A DNA stretch of 64,000 nt, taken from positions 1 to 64,000 of the forward strand of contig CAZIPA010000006.1 in NCBI GenBank assembly GCA_964541085.1. Reading direction: 5' to 3'. The notes under the pieces are model-generated. The model searched no databases and had not been told where the DNA came from. It saw nothing but the letters and a program-made list of their open reading frames with translations. This DNA comes from UBA4644 sp964541085 (lineage in GTDB: Bacteria > Bacillota > Clostridia > Oscillospirales > Butyricicoccaceae). A program made the translations under genes and the position numbers. Positions 61,722 to 64,000 of the stretch are shown here, in pieces. Within the stretch, counting starts at the first letter, position 1; each line of letters opens with the position of its first letter.

Positions 61722-62576
61722 ATGGCACAGTTTACCAATCAGGCCACCCTTTCCTATAACGGGCTCACCGCCAGCTCCAATATTGTCACCGGAAATATCA
61801 CCCAGGTGCTGGAGCTGCGCAAAGCCGTCACCCCCGCCACCTATCGGACGGGGGATATTCTCACCTATGTTGTCACCCTGCGGAATGCCGGCGCTACGGA
61901 CTTTACCGGGCTGACCGTCACCGATGATCTGGGAGCGTATGCCTTCGGCGCGGGGACGGTGACGCCGCTGCGCTTTACCGGCGATCCCGTGCTCTATGAC
62001 AGCAGCGGCCTGCCCCAGCCCACGCCCACCGTCAACGCCGGGCCGCCCCTGACCGTCACCGGTCTGACCGTTCCCGCCGGCGGGAATATTACGCTGGTGT
62101 ATCGGGCGCAGGTGAATGCCTATGGGCCCCAGGGACCCGCAGCCGCCATCACCAACACCGCCACCCTCACCGGCACGGGGGTCTCCGGCGCTGTCACCGA
62201 TTCGGCCACCGTCACGGCAGAGCAGAGTGCCGCCCTCACCATTACCAAGGCGCTGAATCCGGCCTCCGTGGTGGAAAACGGCGTGCTCACCTACACCTTC
62301 ACGCTGGAAAATTACGGCGGGGAGGCGGCAGACGCCGCTGCGGGAACGGTATTGCGGGATGTATTTTCTCCGCCGCTGCGGGATATTTCCGTGACGCTCA
62401 ACGGAGACAGCTGGCCTGCCGCCGGAAATTACAGCTATGACCCGGCCACCGGCATCTTTGCCACCGTGGCGGGCCGACTGACCGTTCCCGCCGCCGCCTT
62501 TACCCAGAGCGCAGCCACCGGCCTGTGGACTGCAACCCCCGGCACGACTGTGGTCACCGTCACCGGAAGAATCTGA
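61722..62576 (+). CDS. Two-repeat DUF11-domain protein without signal peptide
   Basis: This 284-residue protein starts MAQFTNQATLSYNGLTASSNIV and contains two DUF11-like beta-sandwich repeats (VLELRKAVTPATYRTGDILTYVVTLRN and LTITKALNPASVVENGVLTYTFTLEN). Such domains occur in large surface or spore-coat-like proteins with isopeptide cross-links. Here there is no signal peptide, LPXTG or membrane anchor. It is Thr- and Gly-rich. The ATG at 61722 has AAAGGAG upstream. In a spore-former a spore-surface structural role is possible but speculative. Confidence 0.8.
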   Translation: MAQFTNQATLSYNGLTASSNIVTGNITQVLELRKAVTPATYRTGDILTYVVTLRNAGATDFTGLTVTDDLGAYAFGAGTVTPLRFTGDPVLYDSSGLPQPTPTVNAGPPLTVTGLTVPAGGNITLVYRAQVNAYGPQGPAAAITNTATLTGTGVSGAVTDSATVTAEQSAALTITKALNPASVVENGVLTYTFTLENYGGEAADAAAGTVLRDVFSPPLRDISVTLNGDSWPAAGNYSYDPATGIFATVAGRLTVPAAAFTQSAATGLWTATPGTTVVTVTGRI

Positions 62577-62597
62577 AAATACCGCCGCAAAACAAAA

Positions 62598-62626
62598 CAG
62601 CCCTGACCGAGGTCAGGGCTGCTTTT
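62598..62626. terminator. Bidirectional terminator between DUF11 gene and restriction gene
   Basis: CAGCCCTGACC / GGTCAGGGCTG with a GA loop, TTTT on the right and AAAA on the left. Confidence 0.9.
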
Positions 62627-62654
62627 CTGTGGTTACCTGTCATTGTAAATGCGT

Positions 62655-63926
62655 TTATTCTTCAATAATGCCCAAGATCCAATTTACCCAGCTAATAACT
62701 GTGGAAGAGCGCCGCAGATAGGTACTGTCAGCCTCGACCCGGCACAGGTTGGAACGCTTCATGATCTGAATTATGGTTTGCTTGTCCGGCATCTCACCGC
62801 ATTGCAAATGAAGCTTTAAGGTTTCGTTAAATACTTCATGAGTCAATATCTGGGCGGCAAGTGCAAGCTGGCGTTCTTTATACTCCAAGCCCATTATACG
62901 ATGTCCGCAAGCAGAAAGGCGGAACAGAATATTTCCATCTTCATCGTGTTCTTTCTCAATGAGTCCCAGATACCGGCCTGCATCTGTGTAATAATTGGTC
63001 TGGCGTTCATCAAAGGCATATTCCGAAGTGATATCCTGTTTCGTCATTGGCCGTTCGTTTAATAATTCAATAAGATTGACTATCCGGGACATCCGATCTG
63101 CTTGTGGGAACGGCATATCGGGTTCCTGTGTCAAGGGAACAGCTCTCAAAAGATTTTCAATATCAGCCAAACAAATCTCCGTTGCAATTACATAGTTTTT
63201 CTGCTTTACCAAGCGCAGGGAATTATAGTTGCGCAGATTTTCAAACTGGTATTGATACAAGTTGAACATACCATTTGAAAAAATCAGGAAAACAGGTTTT
63301 ACTGTTTTCGTCACACGGCTGCTCCAAACGCGGAATGGGTAATAAAGCTGGCGCACGAGGAAATCGTCAGACAAGTCCCGCTTGGCTTCAAATAAGGACA
63401 GGTAATGGATCCCTTCGTATGCCGCATCAATTTCAATTTGAGAATTGCTAACGGCAATGCTTTTTGCACCGACGGCAGTGTTTATGTCAAAATCAAAACT
63501 ACCGGAACTCATACGACCGCTAACCGTAGGAATAAGCATATCGTCTTCTAAAAAGTCTGCAAGGATTCCGCAAGCGTTTGCACAATTCAGTGCGATTGCT
63601 TCGCTCACCAGAAACTGCGGCATGAGACTTTGAATGTGCGCAGGAATGGAAATCCTCTGAACATCTTGAGAAGGCTCTTCAAATTCCTTATATGCAGAAA
63701 AGGAAGAAATCACATAATCGCCGCGTGTTATCGGCAAAAGGGATAAGTTGTTGACCGCAAAAATGTTTGGAAGATTTACTTTGTGGTCAAACTTGGTCAT
63801 GAGCCGAGGCTCTCTGAATTCCCGTATCTGATTTGCGGAAATGATGAAATGTCCGTTTTGTTCAACTTCAGCAAGAATTTGATATCTATCAAACAATTGC
63901 TCCCAAGCAGTGTCATTCAGTCCCAT
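62655..63926 (-). CDS. Putative type II restriction endonuclease
   Basis: This 423-residue protein resembles a group annotated as type II restriction enzymes: WEQLFDRYQILAEVEQNGHFIISANQIREFREPRLMTKFDH at the start, then a PD-(D/E)XK-like core with Glu165-Ile-Asp167 and Glu180-Ala-Lys182 (LFEAKRDLSDDFLVRQLYYPFR), and a C-terminal helical, DNA-binding-like region. The gene is AT-rich relative to neighbours. Its ATG overlaps the end of an upstream gene whose C-terminus looks like a DNA methyltransferase, the arrangement of a restriction-modification pair. Confidence 0.75.
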   Translation of the reverse strand: MGLNDTAWEQLFDRYQILAEVEQNGHFIISANQIREFREPRLMTKFDHKVNLPNIFAVNNLSLLPITRGDYVISSFSAYKEFEEPSQDVQRISIPAHIQSLMPQFLVSEAIALNCANACGILADFLEDDMLIPTVSGRMSSGSFDFDINTAVGAKSIAVSNSQIEIDAAYEGIHYLSLFEAKRDLSDDFLVRQLYYPFRVWSSRVTKTVKPVFLIFSNGMFNLYQYQFENLRNYNSLRLVKQKNYVIATEICLADIENLLRAVPLTQEPDMPFPQADRMSRIVNLIELLNERPMTKQDITSEYAFDERQTNYYTDAGRYLGLIEKEHDEDGNILFRLSACGHRIMGLEYKERQLALAAQILTHEVFNETLKLHLQCGEMPDKQTIIQIMKRSNLCRVEADSTYLRRSSTVISWVNWILGIIEE

Positions 63927-64000
63927 AGTTTCTAATCAGCACCTCCTCTACAGCTCCGCGCCGAGTTGCGTCTGAGTTAATGGCTCGCTTTGCCTGCACA
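63913..64000 (-). CDS. C-terminal end of a probable DNA methyltransferase
   Basis: The minus-strand frame entering from the window edge ends at 63913 and overlaps the start of the endonuclease by 14 bases. The visible 29 residues (VQAKRAINSDATRRGAVEEV...LIRNY) end in a motif like the EVLITNY tails of N6-adenine methyltransferases. The rest lies outside the window, so the identification rests on this tail and on the endonuclease next door. Confidence 0.5.
   Translation of the reverse strand, partial: VQAKRAINSDATRRGAVEEVLIRNYGTE

Overview
The window looks like the replication-origin region of a spore-forming, GC-rich gut clostridium (Bacillota, Oscillospiraceae/Ruminococcaceae-like). The basis is a Bacillus-type dnaA-dnaN-yaaA-recF-remB-gyrB-gyrA cluster, SpoIIE, VanW and PfoR-type PTS proteins, pyruvate phosphate dikinase, strong AGGAGG ribosome-binding sites, and dense intergenic hairpin repeats of a kind seen in gut clostridia. 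The assignment below order level is inference.

Layout. 1-7564 (minus): gyrA (5' part), gyrB, remB, recF, yaaA, dnaN and dnaA, with a candidate oriC segment between dnaN and dnaA. 8142-18260 (plus): a tight ten-kilobase operon of eleven genes, transcribed away from dnaA. It encodes a ubiquitin-like protein with a Gly-Gly motif and short tail, a small membrane/zinc protein, an E1-like ThiF enzyme, an E2-like protein, a JAMM isopeptidase, a transglutaminase-fold protein, an SPFH/zinc-ribbon protein, two more membrane proteins (one with a zinc ribbon), a HerA/VirB4-like ATPase, and an HNH/Endo VII-type nuclease-like protein. This is the most interesting locus in the window. It looks like a complete bacterial ubiquitin-like conjugation pathway wired to a membrane ATPase and a toxin-like nuclease.

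18.3-31.4 kb: HtrA protease, a cupin, an XRE/ImmA pair divergent from a Mor-like activator, D-cysteine desulfhydrase-like enzyme, VanW protein, M20 amidohydrolase, MTA/SAH nucleosidase, small membrane proteins, a degenerate deacetylase-like protein, and an orphan phage terminase followed by a diverged duplicate of its own last 25 codons. 32.2-48.9 kb: ppdK, spoIIE, an MFS carrier, two tandem O-antigen-ligase-like proteins, a DUF362 ferredoxin, tRNA-Val(GAC), sfsA, a PfoR-like PTS IIC, a cation/proton antiporter and an AraC regulator. 49.0-57.9 kb: a peptide ABC transporter operon led by a cytosolic beta-lactamase-fold hydrolase, an acquired-looking DUF4143 ATPase, and an M55 D-aminopeptidase. 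58.2-64 kb: clpB with an upstream putative ribbon-helix-helix gene, a DUF11 protein, and a likely restriction endonuclease overlapping the end of an upstream gene that resembles a methyltransferase.

Intergenic regions are crowded with modular palindromic repeats. A composite block of about 0.5 kb occurs at 2.7-3.2 kb and, inverted, at 39.0-39.6 kb, bracketing the origin and the ubiquitin-like operon. All functional statements are read from sequence motifs without database searches.
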